The notes under the pieces were generated by a model. That model saw only the letters and a program-made list of their open reading frames with translations. It was not told where the DNA came from and made no database searches. A stretch of DNA of 60,521 nt, from the NCBI RefSeq assembly GCF_001468135.1, contig NZ_LNYU01000024.1, forward strand, positions 85,810 through 146,330, written 5' to 3'. The stretch comes from Legionella santicrucis. GTDB lineage: Bacteria; Pseudomonadota; Gammaproteobacteria; Legionellales; Legionellaceae. Positions 33,712-42,744 of this stretch are shown here, piece after piece (position 1 is the first letter of the stretch; each line of letters begins with the position of its first letter). The translations under genes were made by a program, and so were the position numbers.

Positions 33712-34761
33712 ATGGTTATTTTGCGACCAAATATTCGTTTTGATGTTAGCGCCACATCTCGAGTTCTACCTAATTCTCCACCGATTTCTAATCTAGAAAT
33801 TTTACAAAACTTTCCAAGAACATCAGATAAGTCTTTATCTTTTTTAGAAAAGTTTGCCGAAAAAATTGGCGAGGAATTCGGTTTTTATTCTCGCTATTGG
33901 TGCCATAAACCATGGGAAGCTATGGATAAGTCAAGGGAGTTAACTGCTGAGTCCCTAGCCACTTCAGCCGTACAAAAGCTAATTACAGATAATAATACTT
34001 CTAAAATTCATGCTTTTTTATTGGGCTCTACAACAAATAAACGTTTCACAGGCTCACAAGCGGCTGCGGTTTTGGGACATCTAGGAATTGATGCTCCAGC
34101 TTACGATTTAAAAACGGGATGCTCCACTTCATTATCTACTTTGCATCTTGCTTATGCTTTAATGACTCTTGGCTATGAAAATGTGCTGGTTAGCTGTGCT
34201 GAAACACTATCCAAAGTTATCGACCCTGAAAATGAAAAAACATGGATTGGATTGGCTGATGGTGCTGCAGCTCTACTTCTGGAAAAAAGTGAAATGGGTG
34301 CATTTTCCGTTGAAAAAACCTTTTTTTCTACTGATGGAAAATATGTTGAAGCGTTTACGACCCAAGGTGTTTTTCCACCCACAACAGAACAGTTAGATAC
34401 GATAGGTTACCATCTAGTCGGTGATGAAACACTCATGAAAGAACTCGCCTATAGTAAATACAAGCAAATGTTAGCTCATTTATTGCCCACAGAGGAAGAT
34501 AGAAAATCCATCACCTGGATTATTCCTCATCAAGTAAATCGCAAATTAATTACTCAAGTTCTTCAAGAACACCATATGATGAACAAAACAATTATATGGG
34601 ACGCAGACTCCATTGGTAATATCGGTGGCGCATCTATTCTCTATTCTTTAGCAAGAGCAGTAGAAGAAAAAATTTTTGACAGACCTGGAAAGATACTCCT
34701 GATGAGTGTGGGTGGAGGACTCTCTTATGCGGGACAAGTTTTGCAATATCATACGAATTAA
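33712..34761 (+). CDS. KAS III-like 3-oxoacyl-ACP synthase (first copy)
   Basis: FabH-type thiolase-fold condensing enzyme, 349 residues. The catalytic triad is readable: C137 (LKTGCSTSLSTL), H273 (IIPHQVNRKLI) and N303 (SIGNIGGASIL). It is quite different from the second KAS III at 38849. The N-terminus is unusual, missing the standard TxVP opening and starting MVILRPNIRFDVSA. It heads the right arm, with an AAGGG site, 131 bases from the divergent carboxyltransferase. Expected role: condensing an acyl group with malonyl-ACP or joining two acyl chains. Confidence 0.85.
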   Translation: MVILRPNIRFDVSATSRVLPNSPPISNLEILQNFPRTSDKSLSFLEKFAEKIGEEFGFYSRYWCHKPWEAMDKSRELTAESLATSAVQKLITDNNTSKIHAFLLGSTTNKRFTGSQAAAVLGHLGIDAPAYDLKTGCSTSLSTLHLAYALMTLGYENVLVSCAETLSKVIDPENEKTWIGLADGAAALLLEKSEMGAFSVEKTFFSTDGKYVEAFTTQGVFPPTTEQLDTIGYHLVGDETLMKELAYSKYKQMLAHLLPTEEDRKSITWIIPHQVNRKLITQVLQEHHMMNKTIIWDADSIGNIGGASILYSLARAVEEKIFDRPGKILLMSVGGGLSYAGQVLQYHTN

Positions 34762-34769
34762 GGATAGAG

Positions 34770-36515
34770 ATGAATAAAGAAATAATCCACTGTCCATCTC
34801 TAGTCGATGTTGTCCGACTTAGAGCTCAAAATACTCCAAACCAAGTAAGTTGTACTTTTATTAATAAAGATTTAGAAGAGAAAATGACTTATTCTGATTT
34901 GGATCAGCAGGCTCGAGCGATTGCTGCTGTATTACAAACTCGCGGTGCTCAACCTGGAGATAGAATTTTATTGTTATTTTCTCCTGGACTTCCATTCATT
35001 CAGGCTTTTTTTGGTTGTCTTTACGCAGGATGCATTGCTGTCCCCATTCATCCCCCTGCTCAAAAAAAACTACTTGAAAAAGCACACCGAATTATTAGTA
35101 ATGCAAAACCAACATTTGCAATTATGACCTCAGATCATGTGAATAAATTTAGTGATTCAGGCCCAGAAGAAGTACCTCATATTGATAACATACCATGCAT
35201 CACCATCGATGAAATAAAATTAACACAAAGTACTGAGTGGCGCCCCCCTAAGATTAACAAAGATACCATCGCCTTCTTGCAATATACTTCAGGCTCTACC
35301 ATGCATCCAAAAGGAGTGATAGTAAGCCATAATAATTTACTCGATAATTCACATAAGATATACCGCGCTTATGCTATGAGTGATGAAACAATATTTTTTA
35401 GTTGGCTTCCTCCTCATCATGATATGGGATTAATTGGCTGTATTCTGACGCCTATTTATGGAGGATTTCCTGTTTTTATGATGTCTCCATTCTCTTTTTT
35501 ACAAAATCCTCTGTCATGGTTGCAAAATATCAGCAAATACAAGGCAACAATTAGTGGTAGTCCTAATTTTGCTTATGATTATTGTGTCAAACGGATTAAA
35601 GAAGAAAAAAAACAAGGATTAGACCTAAGCTCATGGGGGATTGCATTTAACGGCGCAGAACCCATTCGCAAAGAAACTCTGGAACATTTTTACCACGCAT
35701 TTAAAGATTATGGATTTAATAAAAATGCTTTTTATCCCTGCTACGGTCTAGCAGAAGCCACTTTATTTGTAACGGGTCACTCTCCTTTTACTCCTTACAA
35801 CACGCTAAATTTAGCCAAAGAGCACTATCAAGATCATCGCGTACATTTTGCTGAAGAAGGAAGTCCTCAGAGCCATAGCTTAGTCGGTTGTGGGAAGTTG
35901 ATTCAAACAGTAAAAATTGTTGATCCTGACACCTTGACTCTTTGCACTCATGATCAAGTAGGTGAAATTTGGGTACAAAGTGTTAGTGTAGCGCATGGTT
36001 ACTGGGAGCAAGAACAAGAAACAAAGCATGCGTTTCATGGAAAAATCAAAAATGATGCGACACATCAAGAATACTTAAGGACAGGCGATCTAGGCTTCAT
36101 TCATGCAGAGGAACTCTATGTCACGGGTCGTATTAAAGATTTAATTATTCTCTATGGCAAAAACCATTATCCGCAAGATATTGAATACTCTATTTTGCAT
36201 CATCCGGTACATAAACTTCTTGGTAAGTGTGCTGCTTTTGTAACACAAACCGAGCATGAATATGAACTTACTGTGATGTGTGAAGTAAAAAATCGTTTTA
36301 TGGAACCTAACGAACAGGAAGGGTTATTCAATACTGTTTTTGAGCTTGTTTATCAAACACATCAACTTGAAATTCATCACATAGTTCTGATTCCACTCAA
36401 ATCCATGCCTCATACAACAAGTGGTAAAATTCGACGTAATTTTTGCCGTCAACACTTATTGGATAATACACTTCCTGTCGTAGCTACTTGGAAATTAAAT
36501 AAGGCTGAGGAATAA
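34770..36515 (+). CDS. Fatty acyl-AMP ligase (FAAL)
   Basis: ANL-superfamily enzyme of 581 residues that activates fatty acids as acyl-adenylates for transfer to an acyl carrier protein. It shows FLQYTSGSTMHPKGVIVSH (ATP loop), FFSWLPPHHDMGLIG and SGSPNFAYDYCVKRI, typical of the FAAL subgroup rather than acyl-CoA synthetases, PCYGLAEATLFVTG, and the hinge YLRTGDLGFI. The C-terminal domain (YVTGRIKDLIILYGKNHYP) is complete. It follows the KAS III gene by 8 bases. Expected job: loading a fatty acid onto the ACP encoded at 37867. Confidence 0.9.
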   Translation: MNKEIIHCPSLVDVVRLRAQNTPNQVSCTFINKDLEEKMTYSDLDQQARAIAAVLQTRGAQPGDRILLLFSPGLPFIQAFFGCLYAGCIAVPIHPPAQKKLLEKAHRIISNAKPTFAIMTSDHVNKFSDSGPEEVPHIDNIPCITIDEIKLTQSTEWRPPKINKDTIAFLQYTSGSTMHPKGVIVSHNNLLDNSHKIYRAYAMSDETIFFSWLPPHHDMGLIGCILTPIYGGFPVFMMSPFSFLQNPLSWLQNISKYKATISGSPNFAYDYCVKRIKEEKKQGLDLSSWGIAFNGAEPIRKETLEHFYHAFKDYGFNKNAFYPCYGLAEATLFVTGHSPFTPYNTLNLAKEHYQDHRVHFAEEGSPQSHSLVGCGKLIQTVKIVDPDTLTLCTHDQVGEIWVQSVSVAHGYWEQEQETKHAFHGKIKNDATHQEYLRTGDLGFIHAEELYVTGRIKDLIILYGKNHYPQDIEYSILHHPVHKLLGKCAAFVTQTEHEYELTVMCEVKNRFMEPNEQEGLFNTVFELVYQTHQLEIHHIVLIPLKSMPHTTSGKIRRNFCRQHLLDNTLPVVATWKLNKAEE

Positions 36516-36518
36516 AGC

Positions 36519-37862
36519 ATGCAATTTCTGGCTCAAGGCTCCCCCCATAAAATAGCATTAGTCTGTGAAAATCTAAATTTAAATTTTGGTGAATTAGCCG
36601 CAGAAATACAAAAAATGTCTTTGCAATTGAAAAAACTTCCTCCAGGAATGCTGGTTTTGCAAGCAAAAACTCATCCTCTATTTGTCATTCAATTATTAGC
36701 TGCTTTAAATATTGGCAAACCCGTCGCGCTCATTTCTCATCAAGAATACGATCAGCAAAAAAGGACTATTTTAAGCACCAACATGACCATTAATGATGAT
36801 GGTGGGCTTCTAGATTTGCAAGAAAATAGTCATAATCAGCACCATCCAGAATTAGCTCTGGTGCTCTTTACTTCAGGTAGTACTGGACAAATGAAAGCAG
36901 TTCAACTTTCTTTAAGCAATATTGTTGCTAATTGTCATGCAGTGATCAAAGCATTAGAGTTTGACAGGATAAACAATCAACTATTGTTTTTACCTTTATC
37001 ATACTCCTTTGGCTTACTTGGTCAACTACTCCCTGGATTAATCGCTGGAATAAAAACACAATTAATAACCCAATTTACGGACATTAAAAGCCTTCTAGAA
37101 ACTGGGGTAGTTCCTCAAATGTGGAGTGGCGTACCCTCTCATTGGGTCGCTATGACTAAAATGGCAGCCCTCTATCCCGACAGTGCAGCAAAAATAAAGG
37201 CTATAGTTTCTGCCGGAGCTCCTTTGACCATACATTTACGTGAACATCTTATCCGAACATTTCCTAATGCTCTAATTTATAATAATTACGGTTTAACCGA
37301 AGCATCTCCACGCGTTTTAACTTATTCCAGTAACGACCCGTTATTTCTCAAAAATTACGCAGGATATCCAGTAGGTGATTGGCGAGTACGCTTATCAGAA
37401 GAACAGGAATTGCTCATTCAAGGAAGCCAGCTTATGCTCGGTTATCTTGGGGAAGAAAAGACACCAAAAATCAAAAATGGTTGGTTTTACACAGGAGATT
37501 TAGCAGAGATACTTCCTTCAGGCTTGGTAAACATTAAAGGTCGTCTGGATTATATAGTCAATATAGGTGGCGAAAAAGTAAATTTAATTGATATAGAGCA
37601 CAAAATTTGTCAATTTGAAGAAATTAAAGAAACCATTGTACTCCCCATAGCTGATGAACTTTATGGTATTCGTTTACTTATCTACTTGGAACGAGGGACG
37701 TTCAGCACAAATAAGACCGAGCATATGCTTACTGAACAATTAAGACAACATTTTTTACCCCAAAAACTTCCTATTAGTGTGCAATTATTAGAAAAGCTAC
37801 CCCGTAATCAACATGGAAAGCTTGATAGAAAAGCACTACTCTTAAGCACTCACAAGGAATAA
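36519..37862 (+). CDS. AMP-dependent acyl ligase (second adenylating enzyme)
   Basis: A 447-residue ANL-superfamily ligase, shorter than FAAL. Motifs: LVLFTSGSTGQMKAVQLS, NNYGLTEASPRV, WFYTGDLAEI, GRLDYIVNIGGEKVN, and the C-terminal catalytic lysine in RNQHGKLDRKAL. It probably activates a second carboxylic acid (short acid, aryl acid or amino acid) for the pathway; the substrate code is unknown. It starts 3 bases after the FAAL stop with a GAGGAA site and is followed 4 bases later by the ACP gene. Confidence 0.87.
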   Translation: MQFLAQGSPHKIALVCENLNLNFGELAAEIQKMSLQLKKLPPGMLVLQAKTHPLFVIQLLAALNIGKPVALISHQEYDQQKRTILSTNMTINDDGGLLDLQENSHNQHHPELALVLFTSGSTGQMKAVQLSLSNIVANCHAVIKALEFDRINNQLLFLPLSYSFGLLGQLLPGLIAGIKTQLITQFTDIKSLLETGVVPQMWSGVPSHWVAMTKMAALYPDSAAKIKAIVSAGAPLTIHLREHLIRTFPNALIYNNYGLTEASPRVLTYSSNDPLFLKNYAGYPVGDWRVRLSEEQELLIQGSQLMLGYLGEEKTPKIKNGWFYTGDLAEILPSGLVNIKGRLDYIVNIGGEKVNLIDIEHKICQFEEIKETIVLPIADELYGIRLLIYLERGTFSTNKTEHMLTEQLRQHFLPQKLPISVQLLEKLPRNQHGKLDRKALLLSTHKE

Positions 37863-37866
37863 ATAC

Positions 37867-38100
37867 ATGCATACTCAACGAATTCGCAACGCATTAGAAC
37901 GAATTGGTTTAACCAATCTTCCAGAAGACACACACGCTAAATTAGAACATGGCCGGCTCGATAGTTTGATGTTAGCCTTATTAATTATTGAGTTGGAGCG
38001 TGAATTCAAGATTAAAATTCCGGTAATGCCTTTAGTTAAAGAACATTACGAATCCATAGATAGCATTGCCAAACATTTAATCGATTTGGGGGCCCAATGA
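37867..38100 (+). CDS. Acyl carrier protein (right arm)
   Basis: A 77-residue carrier protein. The phosphopantetheine attachment serine is S33 in GRLDSLMLALL, followed by helix II/III residues IELEREFKIKIP. It would carry the growing acyl chain between the ligases, KAS III and reductase encoded around it. It is tightly placed after the acyl ligase and overlaps the reductase gene by 4 bases (ATGA). Confidence 0.9.
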   Translation: MHTQRIRNALERIGLTNLPEDTHAKLEHGRLDSLMLALLIIELEREFKIKIPVMPLVKEHYESIDSIAKHLIDLGAQ

Positions 38101-38852
38101 ATATTTTAATCACGGGAGGATCTTCAGATATCGCCCAAGCTATCACCAAACGACGTCTACAATTTGGGGATAAAATCATTATAACCAGCTCTAATCAAGA
38201 AAGCTTAAATAAAACATTGGCCCACTATACGCAACAAGGTATGGATATCCAGGGTTTTGTGTATCATTTTTCCAACCCAGAAGCCAGTCAAGAAGCGCTG
38301 CAAAATCTACTCCAGGAACCATTAGATGGCATCATCTTCAATGCGTTTACGCGTGTAAGTCAACTGCGCAAATTACACGCTTTATCTTATCCTTCATTGC
38401 GTACCTATATTGATGACAATTTGCACGGAAATATTTGGTTGATTCATCAGTTATTACCTTCTTTATTAGCGAATAAATTTGGTAGGCTCATTTTGATTTC
38501 CAGTCTTTCTGCCGTCACAGGAACTAGCCGTTATGGTGCATACTGCACAGTTAAAGCTGCTTTAGAAGGCTTATTTTTAAATTTAGCAGTAGACTATAGC
38601 GCACAAAATATTTTATCCAATATCGTGCGTGTTGGATTGATTAAAACATCAAGAACAGAACAATTCTGGAAAAGAGAAGCTTACCAAGAAAAAATGGCGC
38701 AAATTATTCCTCAAGGCAGGATGGGAGAAACAGATCAAGTCGCAGAAGCCCTGGATCCTTTATTGTCCAAAACTTCATTTATGACAGGCTCAGTGCTCAC
38801 CGTAAGTGGTGGTTTACCACTCATGCGCTCAGAAGGAATATTATCATCATGA
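38097..38852 (+). CDS. Short-chain dehydrogenase/reductase (3-oxoacyl-ACP reductase-like)
   Basis: NAD(P)H-dependent reductase, 251 residues. It has the cofactor motif TGGSSDIAQAI, catalytic serine region ISSLSA (S135-S138), Y149 and K153 (YGAYCTVKAAL) and C-terminal SGGLPLM. The NAG-type motif is altered (IFNAFTRV). Expected role: reduction of the 3-keto group made by a KAS III. It overlaps ACP by 4 bases at its start and the second KAS III by 4 bases at its end. Confidence 0.87.
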   Translation: MNILITGGSSDIAQAITKRRLQFGDKIIITSSNQESLNKTLAHYTQQGMDIQGFVYHFSNPEASQEALQNLLQEPLDGIIFNAFTRVSQLRKLHALSYPSLRTYIDDNLHGNIWLIHQLLPSLLANKFGRLILISSLSAVTGTSRYGAYCTVKAALEGLFLNLAVDYSAQNILSNIVRVGLIKTSRTEQFWKREAYQEKMAQIIPQGRMGETDQVAEALDPLLSKTSFMTGSVLTVSGGLPLMRSEGILSS

Positions 38853-39859
38853 ATTTGTTATGTGCAGAAAAAAACATTTATCTTAAAGGCCCATTTACTG
38901 CATTGCCAGAAAAGATAATGAGTAACCAAGATGTACTTAATTGGATGAATAGCACTCAAAGTCCCACTCTGATCAGTTTCTCAACCGGAATTAGAAATAG
39001 ACGCTGGGTCAATGAGGATCAAGCATGTAGTGATTTGGCCGTACTTGCAGCAGAAAAACTTTTTGCGACAAAACCTTCCGAAAAAAACAAAGTCAACCAA
39101 CTGATACTGGCTACAATTTCAGGAGATTACCTTGCTCCCCCCACTAGCCCTCTAGTGCAGCATCGCCTTGGACTACAAAATATTGGCGCTTTTGATATAG
39201 GGGCTGCTTGCGCAGGTTTTGTCGTGGGTTTACATACAGCTGTGGCTATTACTCAGGCAAGCCTGGGAAGTGTTTTATTAATCGCTAGTGAAATTCGCTC
39301 CAAATTTTTAAATAAAAATAATTTTGCGACCAGTGTTCTTTTTGGTGATGGGGCCGCTGCTTGCATTATTTCTACCGATAAGGAAAATGCAGATTTTCGT
39401 TTTATTGCCTCTTCTTTATTTGCTGATGGGGAAGTCGGAGATACGGTATCTACTCCAGCAGGAGGATCACGGTTGCCTGCAGCAAATTGCACCAATTCAG
39501 AGCAGTTTTACATAACCATCAAGGAAAATACGGCCTTATTTGTTAAAGCAGTGCATGGTATGGTAGATGGAGCTCAAGAATTTCTCAAGGCATTAAATCT
39601 TTCAACTACAGACATTCAATGGTTGGTACCTCATCAAGGAAATAAGAACTTAGTTTTGTCTGTAGCCAAACAATTAGGTTTTCCTGAAGAGCGTATTATC
39701 AAAACGGTTGAAGAAACGGGTAATACATCAGGTTCCAGCGTAGGCATTGCTCTTGACTATTTACGTGAGCACGCAGATATTAAGAAAAAAGATAAAGTGC
39801 TCTTGGTTGCCGCAGGTGGGGGTGGAATTGCTGCCAGCGCTCTTTTAGAGGTCATTTAA
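38849..39859 (+). CDS. KAS III-like 3-oxoacyl-ACP synthase (second copy)
   Basis: FabH-type condensing enzyme, 336 residues. Triad: C121 (IGAACAGFVVGL), H262 (LVPHQGNKNLV) and N292 (EETGNTSGSSVG). It is closer to standard FabH than the first copy, including STGIRNRRWVNEDQ and LFGDGAAACI. Last gene of the right arm, ATGA-overlapping the reductase gene. Two different KAS III enzymes in one operon suggest two separate condensations or a fatty-acid joining step. Confidence 0.88.
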   Translation: MNLLCAEKNIYLKGPFTALPEKIMSNQDVLNWMNSTQSPTLISFSTGIRNRRWVNEDQACSDLAVLAAEKLFATKPSEKNKVNQLILATISGDYLAPPTSPLVQHRLGLQNIGAFDIGAACAGFVVGLHTAVAITQASLGSVLLIASEIRSKFLNKNNFATSVLFGDGAAACIISTDKENADFRFIASSLFADGEVGDTVSTPAGGSRLPAANCTNSEQFYITIKENTALFVKAVHGMVDGAQEFLKALNLSTTDIQWLVPHQGNKNLVLSVAKQLGFPEERIIKTVEETGNTSGSSVGIALDYLREHADIKKKDKVLLVAAGGGGIAASALLEVI

Positions 39860-39864
39860 AGAGT

Positions 39865-41166
39865 TCAATTAAACCAGAATTGAGCTAAGGGCGTTCCTTT
39901 GTAATGCCCTAAATGAACATTAAAATACTCCTTAGCCGCTTTTTTCTGATTTGTTTGCAATAAACAAAGCAAATAAATTTGCGCTAAAATTTCAGATTGC
40001 GCGTCACTGCCTCCAATTTCTGTACGCCTCGAAATACAAGGTGCCATAAAATCACGAGCAGTTTGAAAATCATTAGTAACAAAAGCATATATCCCTTTAC
40101 TTAAAGGTAAAATTACCTCTTGCCAAAGTGTTCGACTATATCCTTTGGTCAGCGTTCTAACGTATTTTTCAACAGATAGAATAGCTTTTTGCACCTCATC
40201 TTCGCACCCTAAACGTGCAAGACAATATACATAATGAACTGTATTAAAACCCGTATAATGAGTATAAGGATTCTCACCCAGATAACCGGCAATAAGTTTA
40301 AGCTGATTTAATTGAGGAAATCCAGCCATGTCCAATCGCCATAATAACGATAGAGCATCTATTTGCTCAGTAATCACCTCTGGAGAACAACCAAAAATAG
40401 TAGGATATAAGGCCATTACCTTTTCTTCTTGCCGTAATGCAAGATAAAACAAAGCTAAATGCCAACTATTATGACCTCGTAAAAGTGGCGAAATTTCCTC
40501 CCAACTTACTCGAAACGTCTCTAAAACAACAATTCCTTTTGCCAAATTATTGGTATTAAGATAAATGTGAGCTAGGGTATGATGCGCCCATGGCGTGAGT
40601 GTTTCGAGTAAAAGAGCTTTTTCAGCCAAACATTGTGCTTCTGATAAATGCCCCGATAACTCAGCTGCAAAAGAATGCATTGCTATAAAATGAGATTCAT
40701 CTTGATTATAAGGAGCAATACGCTCACAAAGTGCTAAATAATGATGACTATTGTATGCTTGCCCAGTACAGTAATATAACCATTCAGCAAATTTTGCGGC
40801 TAAAGTATCGCGTGGATAAATCGTAGTGAGACCCGATAATAAAGTTAAAGCACTTTCATAATCCAAATTCATCCAGGCTTTAGCTACTTGATAAATTAAT
40901 TTTTCTCTTAAATTTGCTGAATACAACAATTTTTCAGCGTGAAATAAATGTTCCTTTGCCATTTCTGTAGTAGGATTAGTTTGACCATAAAGATAAAATG
41001 TCGCGGCATACACTTGAAGAAGCAAATTATCAGGATATTTTTTAACTGCCTCTAAAATTAAATGAGGTTCTTTGCCTGCGCCTAAGATTTGGTGATGGAA
41101 ATGATTAATGCTCTCTATGACTTGGAATAACTGTGTACTTACCAATAACCCGCGCTCGGTTTCCAT
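39865..41166 (-). CDS. TTC38-like tetratricopeptide repeat protein
   Basis: A 433-residue helical repeat protein. The central segments KALLLETLTPWAHHTLAHIYL and HNSWHLALFYLA match the TTC38 family pattern (AWAxHxxAHV and HxxWHLALF), and the surrounding helices are TPR-like. The biochemical role of this family is poorly known. It is convergent with the right arm (5-bp gap), so it is probably not co-transcribed with it. I chose the ATG at 41166 with an AGGA site; a TTG at 41181 with a GGAGG site is an alternative. Confidence 0.7.
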   Translation of the reverse strand: METERGLLVSTQLFQVIESINHFHHQILGAGKEPHLILEAVKKYPDNLLLQVYAATFYLYGQTNPTTEMAKEHLFHAEKLLYSANLREKLIYQVAKAWMNLDYESALTLLSGLTTIYPRDTLAAKFAEWLYYCTGQAYNSHHYLALCERIAPYNQDESHFIAMHSFAAELSGHLSEAQCLAEKALLLETLTPWAHHTLAHIYLNTNNLAKGIVVLETFRVSWEEISPLLRGHNSWHLALFYLALRQEEKVMALYPTIFGCSPEVITEQIDALSLLWRLDMAGFPQLNQLKLIAGYLGENPYTHYTGFNTVHYVYCLARLGCEDEVQKAILSVEKYVRTLTKGYSRTLWQEVILPLSKGIYAFVTNDFQTARDFMAPCISRRTEIGGSDAQSEILAQIYLLCLLQTNQKKAAKEYFNVHLGHYKGTPLAQFWFN

Positions 41167-41333
41167 ATTGTTTCCTAACAAAAAACTCTCCTCCCTTATT
41201 TAGTATATAAGCCTTTTGCGATAAATGGAGAATTATAAATAAATATAGAAAAATAAGATTAAAGAAACTGATTTAATTGCATCAATTAAAGTCATAAGAT
41301 AATCTACTTGCTCAAAATAAGAAGGGAAACACT

Positions 41334-42341
41334 ATGAAAAATAAAATAGAATTATTCGAGTTTTTAGGTCAATTAATTGATATTCAAATTAAAAAGTATG
41401 TTGCATTAACTACTGAAAAAGTGATTCACGATGCGCGCTATAATGCAAAACTCGTCTTCGCTGAAATCAATGAATTATTTGGATTTGCAGAACAACTGGT
41501 TGCTGATATGGAAAATCCTGCAGCAAGTAAATTAAATAACCCCAAACATTTTGATGCTCTTTTTAACCAAGTAAAATTTTACTTAGAGCAAGAGCATACA
41601 AGGATTTATGCCGGATGGATACTTGATGAAAAAAATTCAACAACAGAAGTTGAAAAACAATTAGCTCAACTCCAAAAAATAGGAGAATCTGCTGGAATTG
41701 ATTGTTCATCTGCCTCTATAGCAGTGACTCAAACACAAAAATTATGCGAATATGATAGTGCTCAGATTGCTTTTCAAGTTTTTGATCTTGTTAAAAGAAT
41801 TAAAGAAAATCCAGAGATGGATCTAGATAGTACAATACCAAGACAAGCACAAATACGATTAAGACATAATGCCAAAACACGTTATAGTGAAAAAGAGTTT
41901 GCAGAGTCTATTAATGGGATACATACAAGATACCTAGAGTTTTTTGAACAGTCCGATCTCGAAAACAATCACAGTACCTTATCTAAAGAAGAAACTGGGA
42001 TTTATGAAGAAAAACATAGGAATCGATGGGGAAGGTTACTAGAACGTTATCAAACTATTATCCACTCCGCAACCCTTGATGAATCAGATAAACTTTCTCC
42101 GGAAGCTCCATCTCAAATCAGTACTAATGAAGAGCATCAAATCACTATTCCTCCTACAGAGAAAAAAGCAATAATCCCTGACTCTTCAAATGGAAAAAAA
42201 CCTGAGTCGAATGGTTTTTTCAGAAACTCCATATTCTATAGCGGATTAGCTATTGCAGGGGCGGTAGCTGTTTGCATGTTGATGGCATATTTTACTAAGG
42301 GTAATAAAAGCGACTTAGGTACCCTTTTAAAACCCTCATAA
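41334..42341 (+). CDS. Unrecognised tail-anchored protein, effector-like
   Basis: A 335-residue protein, helical and charged over most of its length, with one predicted membrane helix close to the C-terminus (IFYSGLAIAGAVAVCMLMAYF, about 300-320) and a short lysine-containing tail (GNKSDLGTLLKPS). The architecture resembles the repeat proteins at 19386 and 21825 (soluble domain, polar linker, tail anchor) without sequence similarity that I can see. Good AAGGG ribosome-binding site. It lies between cluster genes but looks unrelated to lipid synthesis. Function unknown; Dot/Icm effector is a guess. Confidence 0.65.
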   Translation: MKNKIELFEFLGQLIDIQIKKYVALTTEKVIHDARYNAKLVFAEINELFGFAEQLVADMENPAASKLNNPKHFDALFNQVKFYLEQEHTRIYAGWILDEKNSTTEVEKQLAQLQKIGESAGIDCSSASIAVTQTQKLCEYDSAQIAFQVFDLVKRIKENPEMDLDSTIPRQAQIRLRHNAKTRYSEKEFAESINGIHTRYLEFFEQSDLENNHSTLSKEETGIYEEKHRNRWGRLLERYQTIIHSATLDESDKLSPEAPSQISTNEEHQITIPPTEKKAIIPDSSNGKKPESNGFFRNSIFYSGLAIAGAVAVCMLMAYFTKGNKSDLGTLLKPS

Positions 42342-42392
42342 AAAATCAGAAGTAAGGAAGTTTAAAACTAAGTTTATAGTGTTAATTGAACT

Positions 42393-42419
42393 CCTGAGTT
42401 ATGCTTTGCTACACTCAGG
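42393..42419 (+). terminator. Hairpin after the tail-anchored protein gene
   Basis: CCTGAGT (42393-42399) pairs perfectly with ACTCAGG (42413-42419), 52 bases after the stop. It is followed by TTAAATTTAT, a weak T-rich tail. It would also separate this gene from the convergent ACP gene. Confidence 0.5.
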
Positions 42420-42507
42420 TTAAATTTATAGACAGAACTTGCCTTGATGCGAAATGATTCTATTTGGCACATCTTATAAATTAATAAAAGTTGGGCCATT
42501 AGACATT

Positions 42508-42735
42508 TTATGCTTGAGTAAAATCAAATATATCCTTATAAGTATGAAAATTCATCGCATCATCTTCAGTTACTGTTAAATTATATTCTTCACTGAGAAT
42601 GGCGAGTAGTTCTACAATTTTTAAAGAATCTAAATGCAAGTCCTCTATTAAAGCAGTTTCATCATGAATTTCATCTGCATTAGAGCCAGATAACTTGGCA
42701 ATAATATTCTTTAATTCACCCTCAGTAATTTTCAT
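42508..42735 (-). CDS. Acyl carrier protein (second copy)
   Basis: A 75-residue carrier protein with the phosphopantetheine serine S37 in DLHLDSLKIVELL and acidic surroundings typical of type II ACPs. It is 9 bases downstream of an MFS transporter gene and transcribed with it. It may be a second carrier for the nearby cluster, for instance for a dedicated branch, but it could also be independent. Confidence 0.87.
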   Translation of the reverse strand: MKITEGELKNIIAKLSGSNADEIHDETALIEDLHLDSLKIVELLAILSEEYNLTVTEDDAMNFHTYKDIFDFTQA

Positions 42736-42744
42736 AAATACCCC

